NCBI RefSeq assembly: GCF_014633365.1
Contig: NC_068349.1
Span: 26,798,753-26,862,752, forward strand
DNA from: Diospyros lotus
Lineage: Eukaryota > Streptophyta > Magnoliopsida > Ericales > Ebenaceae
Length of the DNA: 64,000 nt
Direction: 5' to 3'
Of the stretch, positions 1-11,769 are shown one piece after another (position 1 is the first letter of the stretch; each line of letters opens with the position of its first letter). A program made the translations under genes and the position numbers. The notes below the pieces were generated by a model. The model was not told the origin of the DNA. It saw only the letters and a list, made by a program, of their open reading frames with translations, and did not search any database.

Positions 1-208
1 CTGGTATCAACAAATTACTTGTATGAGACTCTGATAGCATAGAAACACGAGTTTCAGAATCATTAGAATGGATTGAACGGAGCAGAGAATGTTGCTTGAT
101 TAATCAGATTCACGGGCATCTTTCGATCGGTCCAATTCACAAAGTTACTGAAGTTTGATGCCAAACTCTGATTCAAATTAAGGACATAAGAAGAAATGGA
201 AAACCTAC
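1..208 (-). other. Probable intron 2 of the GDSL gene
   Basis: This follows the exon 2 donor on the minus strand. I see no frame here matching the expected continuation of the GDSL protein, and stops occur in all minus frames. It is most simply intron running off the window, with exon 3 outside. Confidence 0.5.
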
Positions 209-759
209 TAATTCTGACCCGCTTGAGAAAATGCTTCCAGCACCAGCAGATGCATAATTCACACCATGAATCATATCCTCAACACTCCCTGTCTGCCCCA
301 GATAGCTCGGCACAAATGGGAGCCCAAGACGCAGAGCTGATCGAGAAGAATCCAAATATAGAACACTATCATTATATATTATATATAATAAAGAAGTTCA
401 CCAATTCAAGAATGAAAACCCAAGAAAACAAAATCAAGACTTGTTTCGACCTAAATTGTTCAAGTTTTCCTAAGAAAGAAACAATGAGAGATACCGTGTG
501 GTTTCCATGAAAACGTAGAAAAAAAATCTAATGCGCCAAATGGAGGATCAAGAAAGAGTTAAAACACACCAAGATAGTCAACTGGGATTCTTCCATTGCA
601 GAAACGGCCGGTAGGTTGGTGGGTGTCGAAGTCTCGTCCGTAGGGAAGACGGTCGGCACGGGCGAAAGTTCCGAGGAAGTTGTTGGTGCCGCAGTCGACG
701 GAAGAGTCGCCGATGACCAATAGCCCCGGAACCAAAGAAAGAAGAAGAAGAAGAGGAGG

Positions 760-790
<31 letters not shown>

Positions 791-964
791 TGGGGTTGGA
801 GATAGTTGTAGTGATTCAGAAGGGGACATTGTAGGGCTGCTGAGACCGGTCGGAGACGGAGGGAGCCCGCCGGTGATGAGTTCCACCGGAAATTGTAGAG
901 CACTTGGTTGATCAATCATGGCGGACAGGAAGGTGAGGAGGGCCAAAATTAGAGGAAAATCCAT
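209..964 (-). CDS. GDSL esterase/lipase, 5' part (exons 1-2), frame-disrupted
   Basis: This is a secreted SGNH/GDSL-family serine hydrolase, a family that hydrolyses lipid or acyl esters, often in the apoplast. Exon 1 runs from 964 to 570 and exon 2 from 336 to 209. GT donors lie just after 570 and 209 and an AG acceptor just before 336. The splice is phase 1 and rebuilds a continuous block I-to-II region: [14 protein letters not shown] (catalytic Ser in GDSS), then [21 protein letters not shown] and [15 protein letters not shown]. The start at 964 sits after a CT-rich leader and opens a hydrophobic signal-peptide-like stretch. The frame from this ATG runs through poly-Ser encoded by a CTT repeat and then misses the GDSL frame by one base. 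The GDSL frame itself has no upstream ATG. Blocks III and V, with the Asp/His of the triad, lie beyond the left edge. Family is certain; whether the gene is functional is not. Confidence 0.85.
735..789. repeat. (AAG)n microsatellite inside GDSL exon 1
   Basis: A GAA/AAG trinucleotide run with a few GAG interruptions. On the coding (minus) strand it reads TCT (Ser) in the start-codon frame and CTT (Leu) in the GDSL frame. It is the point where the two frames separate. Confidence 0.9.
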
Positions 965-1100
965 TGACGTTTCAGAGAGAATGGGGCGAGAGAGAGGAAA
1001 TTGGCGCGTAAAGTGATGGTTGAATTGGGTGAGAGGGGAACTCCAAGAAGGAAGGAAAATGCCCTTCCGCGTCTATGGCGGCTTCATGATATTTATTAAT
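965..1100 (-). promoter_or_regulatory. GDSL 5' UTR / proximal promoter
   Basis: Read on the minus strand, the bases before the ATG at 964 are pyrimidine-rich (CTCTCTCTCGCCCC), typical of a plant leader. I see no convincing TATA box near it. Confidence 0.4.
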
Positions 1101-1289
1101 AATTTTATGTCTCGCTAATATGCATGCATGACGGTTCTCTCTTTCAATGTGCCAATACGTCCATTTAATACTGTTTTTATTGTTTAGTAAAATATATAAT
1201 TCCATTTTGCAACATTTTATTATTTGCGGAATAGAAATGATAATTTTATTAACCAACAGACAATTGACTGACAAAGCAAGAAATTTTGG

Positions 1290-1470
1290 ATCATGCTACA
1301 TGTACATCATTTTTGTACATCTTGGGCTACACAAGGGGTATTATGACCAAAATACCCTGCGCTTCTCCATGCGCCTCACGCGCCTCTATGCGCCTCATGA
1401 GGGTTTTTTTGTCATAATATCCCATTTTATAGCCCAAGATGTACAAAATGGGTGTACCAATAGTATTTTC
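1290..1470. mobile_element. MITE with about 45-bp terminal inverted repeats
   Basis: The left arm contains TTTTGTACATCTTGGGCTA and the right arm ends with its complement, TAGCCCAAGATGTACAAAAT. Similarity continues to GTATTATGACC on the left and the matching GTCATAATATCCC on the right. There is no coding capacity. The exact ends and target duplication are unclear, so the superfamily is not assigned. Confidence 0.75.
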
Positions 1471-1606
1471 CAGAAATTTTATTGCCTCTCTTTTTTTATA
1501 GCCTTTTATTTGCTTAAAATTTTTATGATCCAAAAATAAATTTGAATATACATAATAAAATAATCTAACGTTATGCAACATTTAAAAAAAAATTGCGTAC
1601 ACCTTT

Positions 1607-2408
1607 CATATATATATTATATATATCGGTTGTAGGGTGGCCTAAAATCTTCCTAAATTTTAAGAAGTCTCCCGGTGAGTTTTTTCCCGGGACAAGAACC
1701 TTTTAGGTCCCTTCGAAGGGTCACCCAAGAATGGTCTGACCTCGCTCATTTTGCATAAGTCCAATGACACCTTTCGGGGTCTTTCAGACTAAAGCCACTC
1801 GGTTGCCCGAATCCCTCTTTGAAACCACATGAGGAGAGCCATCAAGGTATCTTATCCCTAAACTTCTCCAGGCCCTCTAGCCTCTTTTATGCACTTCTCA
1901 GAATAATCATTTGTGGGTCCCACCAAGCTCGTTTATAAATATACACATCTTGGAAGGCAAATTAATCTTTAATCTTTTGGCTGACTCATTTCTCTCTTGA
2001 CTCTCTGGAGCCATTTGGCCATTATGCTATCTCTCTGTTCGACCCATCCAGGAAATTACACATCACTCCATTCGGGACACAAAACATCTACATGCTACAT
2101 ACCTCTTATATATATTGGGCATTTATACACATTTTGGGTATTTCTCTCGGACTGTTATTTGACTTAGGTATTGAAGGAACTGTTTAAGGAAGTCTCTCGC
2201 GTGCCTTTCTAATTACTTATTTATTCATAGGCTAAGTCCAAGCCCTACTCCCCCGAACACTAAAAGCCTTGCTCCCACAAAGACTAGAAGCCCGGCTTTC
2301 CTAAAGGCCCATCGGGGCCACTCATCATTGGCTCCTTGAAGACCCTTCTAGACATTTCGTCTCGGAGACCACCCATCTAGCTTCGACCCTTCAACTCGAT
2401 TTAGATCA
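1607..2408 (+). mobile_element. LTR-like fragment (probably Tat-type gypsy)
   Basis: Non-coding sequence with a TATA-like TTTATAAATA near 1935. Downstream, around 2160, is a GACTTAGGTATTGAAGG motif that resembles GACTTTGGCATCGGAGG in the proven gypsy LTRs at 58500 and 62290. No TG or CA terminus or primer-binding site is visible, so only a fragment is claimed. Confidence 0.4.
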
Positions 2409-2515
2409 ACACAAATGAGAGCCCAAGACATAGAGCTGATCGAGACAAATCCACATATAGAACACTATTATTATATATTATATATAATAAAGAAGTTCGC
2501 CAATTCAATAATAAA
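2409..2515 (-). pseudogene. Duplicated fragment of GDSL exon 2 plus intron 1
   Basis: This 105-bp stretch repeats 310-415 with roughly 90% identity by eye. It includes the exon 2 start (GCCCAAGAC/GAGCTGATCGAG) and the adjoining intron with its TATATTATATATAATAAAG run. It lacks the rest of the gene and has no coding role here. Confidence 0.85.
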
Positions 2516-2519
2516 AATA

Positions 2520-3185
2520 GATCGACTGACTCTTAATCCTATCACCAATTTCGTCGTATATATCTTTAACGGCTAGTTTTGAAGATCATTTATAGCTACC
2601 AAGGGCTATTAAATTCAAAGGGTTGGTAAAGCCTATAAATACCAACCTGATGGTGCATATAATGGGTTAGATAATTTATTACAAGTTTCAAATGTTGAAA
2701 TCATTCTCATGTGCTCTAGTATTTTCAAATTTTCTCTCAAAAGGCTTTGTTCATCATTTGTATTATTTGTTCCAAGCCTTGTATTCAATTTTTGAGAGAC
2801 TTTGTAACTGGGAGATTCATCTCTCAGATCCTCTCTATTGTAATCTCATTGTACATTGCCTAGAAAGGTTGTTAAAGGGTCTACTTTATAAAGTATGAGG
2901 TTGTAAATCATAGTCTTAGGACTAGAGGGCCTACTTGGGATCAAGTAGGAGGTATAGTTATTGTTTTAAAATCCTTAGTGAGGAGTTAAGGTAGTGAATT
3001 AGGCTATTTGAGATGAACCACTACAAATTGCTTGCCTCTTTTACATTTTTCATTCATTTCTTTGATCATTTTAAGCTTCTCTCTCAATCACCATTAATTT
3101 GCACTAAAACCTCATCATTTGGAAAAAAGTTTTCAAGATCAATTAAAATTTTTAAACACCCAATTCACCCCCTTTATTGGGTTTG
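2520..3185 (+). mobile_element. Ty1/copia LTR fragment
   Basis: The order of landmarks matches the copies at 21866-23428 (minus) and 53518-55361. These are an AACGGCTAG block near 2570, CCTATAAATACC near 2630 (likely TATA), a GAACCACTA block near 3015 and a terminal CAATTCACCCCCTTTATTGGG near 3160. The 5' terminus is not defined. No coding sequence. Confidence 0.55.
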
Positions 3186-3742
3186 TGGTGCCATTGCTTA
3201 CAAAAAAAACTAAAAATTGGTTGCAAAAACAATAATTCCATAAGGACAATGAGCTTATGCATTGGATACATGGGAGGGTGCATTTCAAAAGAGATTATTT
3301 GTCGATCTATTAAGCATTGGATCTTGTCAATGACCCCATACGACTTTTCCCAAGAAATTATTATGTGAGGGGTAGGCATTCAAATGGTTAGTTGGTTGGT
3401 GCGATAGGTAGGATTTAACTATGTCATCAGTCCAAGAATCTATTATATGAGGATTTGGTGGCACAGGGGCCGAAGATCGAGCTCCATATTGAATGTGGAA
3501 AGGAGGCAAGGAGTTGTCTCTTCGATCACCCACTACGAGTCTTCCAACGGGACTCATGTTTACAACCTAGGAAGTGAAGATTTACAAAAAATAAGGGGAG
3601 GTACCATTTAATTCAAGACCAAAATTAAACAAAATTTTCAAGATAAATCAAACTGACAAACTTTAAATTCTTTTGCTACTAAATTTCACACTTAAAATGG
3701 TAAATCAATCAAACCCCCTTTCTCACATTCTGGACAAAAACA
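3186..3742. other. Unassigned stretch, partly former gypsy leader
   Basis: I recognise no gene here. The last 40 bases, read on the minus strand, follow the LTR end at 3743 and may be a decayed primer-binding region (TTTGTCCAGAATGTGAGAAA). The rest has only short shadow ORFs. Confidence 0.3.
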
Positions 3743-4620
3743 TTGTTGTTTCCAAAATACAACAATTATAATTTTTAAGAGTGGGATGCCTGTGGATGCT
3801 GAGGTTTCAAAATTAGATCGAAGTTCCACCGCTGAGATAAGATAAAGCTTCTGAATGAGCCTTCCGAATGAGCTTTCTGAAGGGTCCTCCCAAAGTGCCT
3901 GATTGATTGATGATAGGCTTGTAAATTATATAGGCTTTCCAAAGTACTGTTCCTAAAGGGTTCCTTCCGAAAGATCCTCCCCAAGGAAAACTTCACACGA
4001 ACGAGAACTTTGCCACCAGGGGGTGCTTGCGTAGGGTTGCTTCTGAAGGAACCTGTGTGCAAGAGGAGTTCTATCCGAAGGAACTAAGCAAGTCTTCCAT
4101 GGTGTCTTCTCTTCTCTTGGAAACAGGTCTTCCGAAGGAATGAATGCAATGTTTTCGAAGGATCTGTAGAGGGTAAACAAGGGTTAGAAGGCTCGCGGGA
4201 TCTTCCTCCCGCGAAAACCTTTCGATGTTTAAGTCAGTAACGGAAAGAAAATAATCTTATGGAAGGGTAAATAGGCCAAGTTTCTGAAGGAAAGTGAAAG
4301 TGATATACCGATGTCTTGATCCCCCATCTGAGAACTGTAGCTGGGCTTTTATAGGGCTTGAGATTCGAGGCTTGTTGAGCATGTGTCACTGATCTGGGAG
4401 AACACGTGTCATTTCTGATGGCCTCTTCTGAATGACCCTTCCAAAAAGGTCCTCTGGACACGCGTTGGAGGCAGCTATATTGTTTCACCAATTAAGCCTC
4501 CGAGACTTCCTTCCAAAGGAGGCTTCTGAAGGAAAATCCTTCTGGAGCATCCTTCTAAAATATTCTTCCAAAGGAGCTTCCACCCTTATCCAAAATGCTT
4601 GGCATCTTCCTTCCGATTAT
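3743..4620 (-). mobile_element. Tat-type gypsy LTR, minus orientation
   Basis: Read on the minus strand it ends with TGTTGTATTTTGGAAACAACA, almost the same terminus as the LTRs ending at 59238 and 63005. It also contains the shared block ACTGACTTAAACATCGAAAGG followed by CGCGGGAGGAAGATCCCGCG (near 4190-4240). A TATA box lies in CCCTATAAAAGCCCAGC (near 4350), matching CCCTATAAATACCCAGC at 58391. It is dense in CTTCCGAAGG-like palindromes. The outer end near 4620 is approximate. Confidence 0.6.
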
Positions 4621-5660
4621 TGGGGTATAATAAACATTTTGACAAGACCTAATTACAAGGACTGGCTAAGGAATTTAAAATTGGTTTTAAATATAGAGAA
4701 AATCACATATATCTTGGATCAATCACGTGTTATGGAACTTCCCGATGGGTCTAGTGTTTTGGTTAACAATCTTTATGTTTTGGAAATACATGAATGAATG
4801 AGAGATGGAAATGTAAATGCTACAACCACGAGTAGCGAGAAATGTTCTCGCAGTGTTAGTGACGATCTTAAGCATTTATGGCATCTAAGTTTAGGCTATA
4901 TTAATGAGAGGAGGATAAAAGAGTTGGCTAAATGTGGATTCATCGATCTAGTGCAACTTGCGAGTCTTGCTTACTAGGGAAAATGGCTAAGCTACCCTTT
5001 GTTGGACAAAGTATGAGGACTGATGAATTGCTAGGTCTGATCCACATTAATGTTTGTGGGCAGTTCTCTATAATAGCCAGAGGTGGTTACTCATACTTCA
5101 TAACCTTCACTGATGACTATTCGAGGTATGGTTATGTGTACTTGATAAAGTACACGTCTAAGGCCTTTGAAAAGTTCAAGGAGTTCAAGGTATGGATGAA
5201 GAACCAAACTGGAAAGAGTATTAAGATACTCTGATCGAATTAGGGTGGGGAATACTTGAGTATAGAGTTTGGTGACTACCTCAAGGCTTGTGGTATAGTC
5301 TCTCAGTTAACACCTCCTGCCACACAGCAATTAAATGGGATTTCTGAGCATAGGAACCATACCTTGTTGGTCATGGTGCGTTTGATGATCGCTTATACAG
5401 ATCTACCCATTTTTTTATGGGGTTATAAGCTTATGAATGCAGTTTATCTCTTGAATAAGGCTTCAACTAAATCTATCGAGATGATGTCATATGAGATATG
5501 GTATAAGAAACCTCTCAGTCTTAAACATGTTAAGGTCTGGGGTTGTCCGGCTTTTGTAAAAAAGCTTAAAATAGATAAGTAAGAGACCCACTCCGACAAA
5601 GGTAGATTTGTGGGGCATCCTAAAGATTATTTGGGGTACCAATTCTATTTTTGAGCATTC
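4612..5660 (+). pseudogene. Ty1/copia gag start and integrase (host copia body, part 1)
   Basis: The copia Gag N-terminus is recognisable (LTRPNYKDWLRNLKLVLN). It jumps after a deletion of zinc-finger and protease sequence to the GAG_pre-integrase domain (LKHLWHLSLGYINERRIKEL, CESCLLGKMAKLPF). The integrase core follows: FTDDYSRYGYVYL, GGEYLSIEFGDYLKACGI, then EHRNHTLLVMVRLM. The first catalytic Asp (normally DVCG) reads NVCG. Stops interrupt near 4797, 5234 and 5582. The end (YQFYF) is cut by the solo LTR at 5665, and the next codons resume at 11770. Non-functional. Confidence 0.9.
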
Positions 5661-6524
5661 AGAGTACTAGTGTAAGCGCCCTTAATCCTGAATTTAGATG
5701 ACATCTAGCAAATGTAATTGGGACTAATGATATAAATCTTATAAAGTGAATAAAATATATTTTCATATTTTAATGCTTATATCTTCATTCATATCTCTTC
5801 AATTTATATATATGAATGAATCCCTAGATTTCCTAATAAAGGTATTATTCTTAAGTGTTAAGAATATGTGACAAAGACCTTTGGATTGAGGATTTCTTAA
5901 AGAGATTCTCAGTTCTTAGATTTATCAGATGGGGATTATGATTAATTGATTATGAACCGGTACATGGGATACTACCTTTAAATAGTTTGAGATACTACTG
6001 ATAAAGAATAGTGAGTCACATGCCATATCCATGAGATGGATATAGTAGATATGTGGGTGGATGTTAGTTAAACATATGTTGAATGTGACACAAGTGACAT
6101 ATCATATGGCTAAGAGAATTAATGATCTGTCACTTGCTTCGATTATGTTACTAGTCCTTAGACCGTAGGCAACACAATTGTCTCGTATGTTAGTGTCAGA
6201 GATTTGTCATTTCTACTGACCACCCGATTATTACAGTGGAAACATGCATTGTGTGGTCTCTATGTCGTAACATATGGAGGCAAGTGATTGCTAATGGATC
6301 CATTGACCTCCAACGTGAGGTGAACATCCTATGCGATTAGTGATGGTTTGAGATTATATAAACCCTTGGTTAGGGTGCACATAATTGGAAATGAGTTTCC
6401 AATGTTAGAAGGAGTTCCAAAGTGTCATCTCAATCACACCATGCTTGATCTTGGCATACCTATCGAGTTAGTGAGTTTGATTAGCCTATGGCTCTCACTC
6501 AATCGAGATGTTAGTTGATGGAAG

Positions 6525-8318
6525 TGCTACTGTAGATGCTCTAGACCTAATCAGATTGGGCAAATTATACACTGACATTTGTAATCATATTTATTATTGA
6601 ATAAAAAGTTATTTAATTTTACAAGAAGTTATTCTATTAGTTTCTTATTATTATTGTAATGACCGGATGAAACTAGATAGAAGTCCATATGATGTATACT
6701 GTGATTAATTTATAAAGATGTGAGATGATGCATCACAGTTTTTAGACATCATTAAATGTCCCAAATCGTAGCTATGTTAAGAATGAACATTGACAATTGC
6801 GGTAAGACTTATATGTGCTATGTTTTTGCTATGTGATAGCAATGGGAGTCTCACACCCATAAGCATAGGGATGCCTAAACAAGTACATAGGTGACCAATG
6901 TTGGAGAACGTGTCACTGGACATGACTCGCCATGAGAATCTATTTTGGTTATATGTTGATGGAATTCTCATACGAGATAGTTGTAACTAATTCTTAGACC
7001 TAAGGTTGTCACGGTCATCTCATAAGAAGACCGGTATGTTTTGACATCGTTTCGATGGGCCTAGATAAAGGCTGCACGTGGGCGATTGTTGGGCATATCG
7101 TGAGACTTATGGAGATGGGTACATAACCAAGATGGGACTTGTCTATCCCTTGATAGAGGATGGTGTATCTAAGGCGCATTCGATAGATATTCACTTTAAA
7201 TCCATGGCCATGGTGAAAGAGATAAATAAAGAGTTATTGATTCACTTTCTATTAAGTGAGGATATCTAGAAAACTGAAGAAAAACTCATGTGATCATAAT
7301 CAAGCAACACATCGTCAGACTTGAGATTATAGAAGATACATAGACAAGAGGATCGAATTACACGGTAACCATGCTTGTGAAAGGTTGTTTACGAATAATG
7401 AATCCTTTTAAATAATTAGGTATGAATGACACCTTGCTAGAGGCCAATCTTGTCTTATGTGTTCATACTGACACATTGCCAACATATTCAAAAGCCTAAT
7501 GATTCATATGCAATAAGTACAATCCCTGGCTTAAACTAGGAGAACAAATGTATGGTTAAGTGGGATACTTCGGCAAGAAGTTGTGCCGTCGTAAGTTCTC
7601 ATGAAAAAAGAACAAATAGACGTAATGATGTCGATATGACGAGGGGTCGTCATAAAGGAAAGAGTTTCCTAAAATGACAATTAATTAAATTAGAAATGAG
7701 TTTCTAATTTAATAATTTGGGTTTAAATTAATACTTGGGCTAAATAAAGTATTTGGGCCAAATATTAAATCAAATTAATATTTGGGCTAAATTAGATTTG
7801 GATCAAATATTAAATTAAATATTATATTTGGTTTTGAATTAGATTTGTGTCAAATATTTTATTTAAACTTATAATTGGACTAAAATAAATCCATTTAATT
7901 AAGTTCCTAGTTGAACTAGGATAAATGGGCTGGCCCAATCCATTAGGGTTTAAGAAACCTTAGAAGGCTTCTCTATAAATACCCCTTTTAAGGGTTGCCC
8001 AAATTAAGCTTTTATTTTATGGTTTTCAAGAGTTGAAAAATTATTCTTTTCCGTCCATACATAAGCTGCAAAATGAGAGGGAGCTACCACTCCCATTCTG
8101 CTCTCCTCGCCAACGGATATGTATCGTGTATCACGAGTTAGAGGTCAGACACTTGGACGACTGGAATCCGCGAATGACTTGAAAATCTAAATGTTATATT
8201 TATTTTATTATGTATGTGATTGTTTGATTTCGACGTTGATCCAATCGCCGGGATTGGGGTAAGGTTCAAAATTTTTTAACTACATTGATTTTCCCATAGC
8301 GATCTTGCTTTACTTTCA
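6525..8318 (+). mobile_element. Solo LTR, TGCTCTAGACC family, copy 1
   Basis: The ends are TGCTACTGTAGATGCTCTAG and TTGCTTTACTTTCA. Perfect 5-bp duplications GGAAG flank it (6520-6524, 8319-8323). It is collinear with 9037-11040. A TATA box (CTCTATAAATACCCC) lies near 7971, preceded by AT-rich tandem units built on ATTTGGGCCAAATATTAAAT. Non-coding; lineage not determined. Confidence 0.85.
7720..7880. repeat. AT-rich tandem units in LTR copy 1
   Basis: Irregular units of about 50 bp containing TTTGGGCCAAATATTAAAT and TATTATATTTGG, just upstream of the LTR TATA box. Confidence 0.6.
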
Positions 8319-9036
8319 GGAAGGATTATAGTACACAGGAATCGAAAGCCCGAATGGGTTCTCTTAAAGTATAACTTCATTACTGGTAGAATTGTCCTGA
8401 TACAATGGTAGTTGTCACTTAGGACTTTTTGAGGTACATTGGAAAGATAAAGAGATCGTTGTTATACATCACATAGTTTGATCGACGTTAAAATCTTTAA
8501 CGTGTCTTGATTGCTACTTAGTGGTAAACCTAAAAGGTCACACACATATCCGAGTGTAATAGTTGACTAATGATGAAATGTTGTAAGTACATATTGGTTG
8601 TCATTAACAATTAATGATAACACCATTAAGAGTTAACATAACAAGTTTAATTAATCGGAACAATTGTCGAGAGTTGACAAGCATGTAGTTAAGAGTTAAC
8701 GGGGGACTTGGTTTCATTATGAGATAATGAAAGGGCCATTAAGTGTTAATGGTGGGCCTAGATACAATTTATGAAATATTGGAATGAAGCAACAAAACTA
8801 GTCGACTAGCCTTTGAGGTTGAACTGGTCAATAAGTTCAGAACCGGTCAACCGATCCTTGTTAATTGGTGCAATCCAGTCAAACGGTTCCTCAAAATCAA
8901 TCCACCTTTTCTTACAGCGAGGGTTTAGTTCGACATGATTTCTTTATTATTTCTACAACCATTTGGGAGGATACGTGATCAAAGAGGACGATGGAAGGAT
9001 GGCGTGTGTCTAGCATGCCTCTCCCTCTCTCAGCCT

Positions 9037-11040
9037 TGTTAGTATAGGTGCTCTAGACCCAATCAGATTGGGCATGTTGTACACTGACAATTGTAATCAT
9101 GTTTATTATTTGAATAAGGAGTTATTCAAATTTACAAGAAGTCATTCTATTAGTTTCTTATTATTATTGTAATAACCAAATGAAACTAGATAGAAGTCCA
9201 TATGATGTATACTGTGAATAATCTATAAAGATGTGAGATGATGCATCACAGTTTCTCTAGACATCATTAAACGTCCCAAGTCGTAGCAATGTCAAGAATG
9301 GACATTGACAATTGCGGTAAGACTTGTATGTGCTATGTTTTTGCTATGTGATAGCAATGGGGGTCTCACACCCATAGGCATGGGGATGCCTAGACAAGTA
9401 CATAGGTGACCAATGTTGGAGAACGTGTCACTGGACATGACTCGCTATGAGAATCCATTTTGATTATATGTTGATGGTATTCTCATACGAGATGGGTGTA
9501 ACTAATCCTTGGACCTGAGGTTGTCACAGTCATCTCATAAGAAGACCTATATCCTTTGACATCGTTTCGATGGGCCTAGACAAAGGCTGCACGTGGGCGA
9601 TCGTTGGGTATATCGTGAGGCTTATGGAGATGGGTGTATAACTAAGATGAGACTCGTCTATCCCTTGATAGAGGATGATGTATCTAAGGCACCTTCGGTG
9701 GATATTCACTTTAAATCCATGGCCATGGTAAAAGAGATCAATAAGGAGTTATTGATTTACTTTCTATTAAGTGAAGATATCCAGAAGACCGAAGAAAACT
9801 CATGTGATCGTTATCAAGCAACACATTGCCATACTTGAGATCACATAAGATACATTGACGAGATGATCGAATTACATGGTAACCATGCTCGTGAAATGTT
9901 ATTTGCGGATTATGAATCATTCTGAATAATTGGGTAGGCATGATGCCTTGCTAGAGGCCAATCTTGTCTTATGTGTTTGTACCGACACATTGCCAACATA
10001 TTCGAAAGCCTAATGAGTCATATGCAATAGGCACGATCCCTGGCTTAAACCAGGAGAGTGGACGTATGGTTAAGTGGGACACTTCGGCAAGAAGTTGTGC
10101 CGTCGTAGGTTCTCACGGAAAAAGAACAAATAGACGTAATGACGTCGATATGGCGAGGGGTCGTCATAATGGAAAGAGTTTCCTAAAATGGCAATTGATT
10201 AAATTAGGAAGGAGTTTCTAATTTAATAATTTTCTATTTGTTGGAGTGGCAAATAGGAAATAAAATATATTTGGGCTTAAGTTAATATTTGAACTAAATT
10301 AGATTTGGGCCAAATATTAAATTAAATATTATATTTGGACTAAATTGGATTTGGGCTAAATATTAAAATAAATATTATATTTGGACTAAATTAGATTTGG
10401 GCCAAATATTAAATATTATATCTGGACCAAATTAGATTTGGGCCAAATATTAAATAAAATACATTTGGGCTTGAATTAGATTTGGGCCATAATATTTTAT
10501 TTAACCTGTAAAAGGATTGGGCCATTTAATTATATTTCTAGTTGGATAGAATAAGCCCACTTAAGATTCTAATTAAATTATAATTAATGGGCTAGCCCAA
10601 TCCATTAGGGTTTTAGAAACCCTAGGATATTTCACTATAAATATCCCTTTATGGGTTGCCCAAAATTGAAGGGGTTTTGGTGTAGTTTTTCAATAGTTGA
10701 AAAATGCATTGCCGTTCACTCTTCCCCGTTTCTTTTGGCATCAATACGAAACGAGGATGTTCTTTTACCGTCCATACACAAACCGCGCAAAGGAGAAGGA
10801 GCTAGCACTCCTATTCCGCTCTCTTTGCCAACGGACGCGTGCCGCGTGCCGCGTATCACGAGTTAGAGGCCGGACGCTTGGACGGCTCGAATCCGCGAAC
10901 GACTCAATAATCTAAAGGTTAGATTTATTTATTTGTTTGTGAATGATTTAATTTCGACGTTGATCCAATCACCGGGATCGGGGTAAGTTCAAAATTTTGA
11001 ACTACGCTGTTTACCCCGTAGCGATCTTGCTTTACTTTCA
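9037..11040 (+). mobile_element. Solo LTR, TGCTCTAGACC family, copy 2
   Basis: The ends are TGTTAGTATAGGTGCTCTAG and TTGCTTTACTTTCA. Perfect duplications AGCCT flank it (9032-9036, 11041-11045). It is longer than copy 1 mainly because the AAATATTAAAT/GATTTGGGCC tandem region (10255-10510) has more units. TATA box CACTATAAATATCCC near 10633. Non-coding. Confidence 0.87.
10255..10510. repeat. AT-rich tandem units in LTR copy 2
   Basis: About five units of the same GATTTGGGCCAAATATTAAA theme as in copy 1, showing copy-number change between two insertions of one family. Confidence 0.65.
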
Positions 11041-11769
11041 AGCCTTATCCATTCTCTCTCCTCTAGCCGATTTGTCTGTTTTGGATGAGAGATGAAGTTT
11101 AAGGTTTCATATATAAGTGGAAGAGATGAAGAATGCCCAAAAAATTGGGGGGGGGGGCTTTTGCTGTATTTTTTATGCCTTGCATTTTCTCTAGGACATT
11201 ATGTTTTCTCTCATTCCAGATTACTTGAATCCTTTATCTCACCTTGCTCCCATTGCTCTTTCGATTCCTTGTTACTAGTGTAGCAATCCAATCCAATAGA
11301 GAGTCGATTTGATTTTGGAATCATCTTGTTGTTAAACCCATTTTTAGTTTCATCATCTGTAAGTGGCTTGGCTAGCATATAAGTCATCTTGCAAATTTCA
11401 ACCCCTATTGGGAGCGTGGACTGACTAGACACTTTGTATTTTTAGGGGTCGAATTAGACATCAGATAAACTATTCAGAACATTGTGGCTATTTAGAGGCA
11501 TTGTTTGGGAGTTGTTCGGTGAGAACGAGTTGCTACCTCAGGTGGATTTTCAGCCACTTCATCAGACTTGAAACTCTCTAGTGAGGTATACCTTCTAACC
11601 CCCTATGGATGGTTTCGATTTTGTATTGCATATGGTTGTCGATACCGAGTCTTGCAAGGTGATCTCATTTTATTTCTGTTGCTTTTATCATGAGTTTTCA
11701 AAAAAGTTTTAAAAACCAATAAACCTTTGCATGATACACCAATTGTTGGCATTTTCCTTTCACAAAGAG

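Larger units (their letters stand above)
5665..11764 (+). mobile_element. Solo copia LTR (about 2.3 kb) with two nested LTRs
   Basis: It starts TACTAGTGTAAGCGCCC, a decayed form of the TGTTAGTGTTAGTACCC start of the LTR at 23822, and ends CCTTTCACA. Its full length is collinear with 23822-28590 once insertions are removed (6525-8318 and 9037-11040). It is flanked by CAGAG (5660-5664) and AAGAG (11765-11769), and removing it rejoins the copia integrase/RT frame. No internal domain remains, so it is a solo LTR inserted into a related copia body. Confidence 0.85.

Noticed and set aside
578..964. Poly-serine protein as an independent gene
   Set aside because: It is the out-of-frame reading of GDSL exon 1 through the CTT repeat.
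3775..4491. Overlapping ORFs on both strands near the CTTCCGAAGG repeats
   Set aside because: They lie in an LTR and have no similarity to known proteins.
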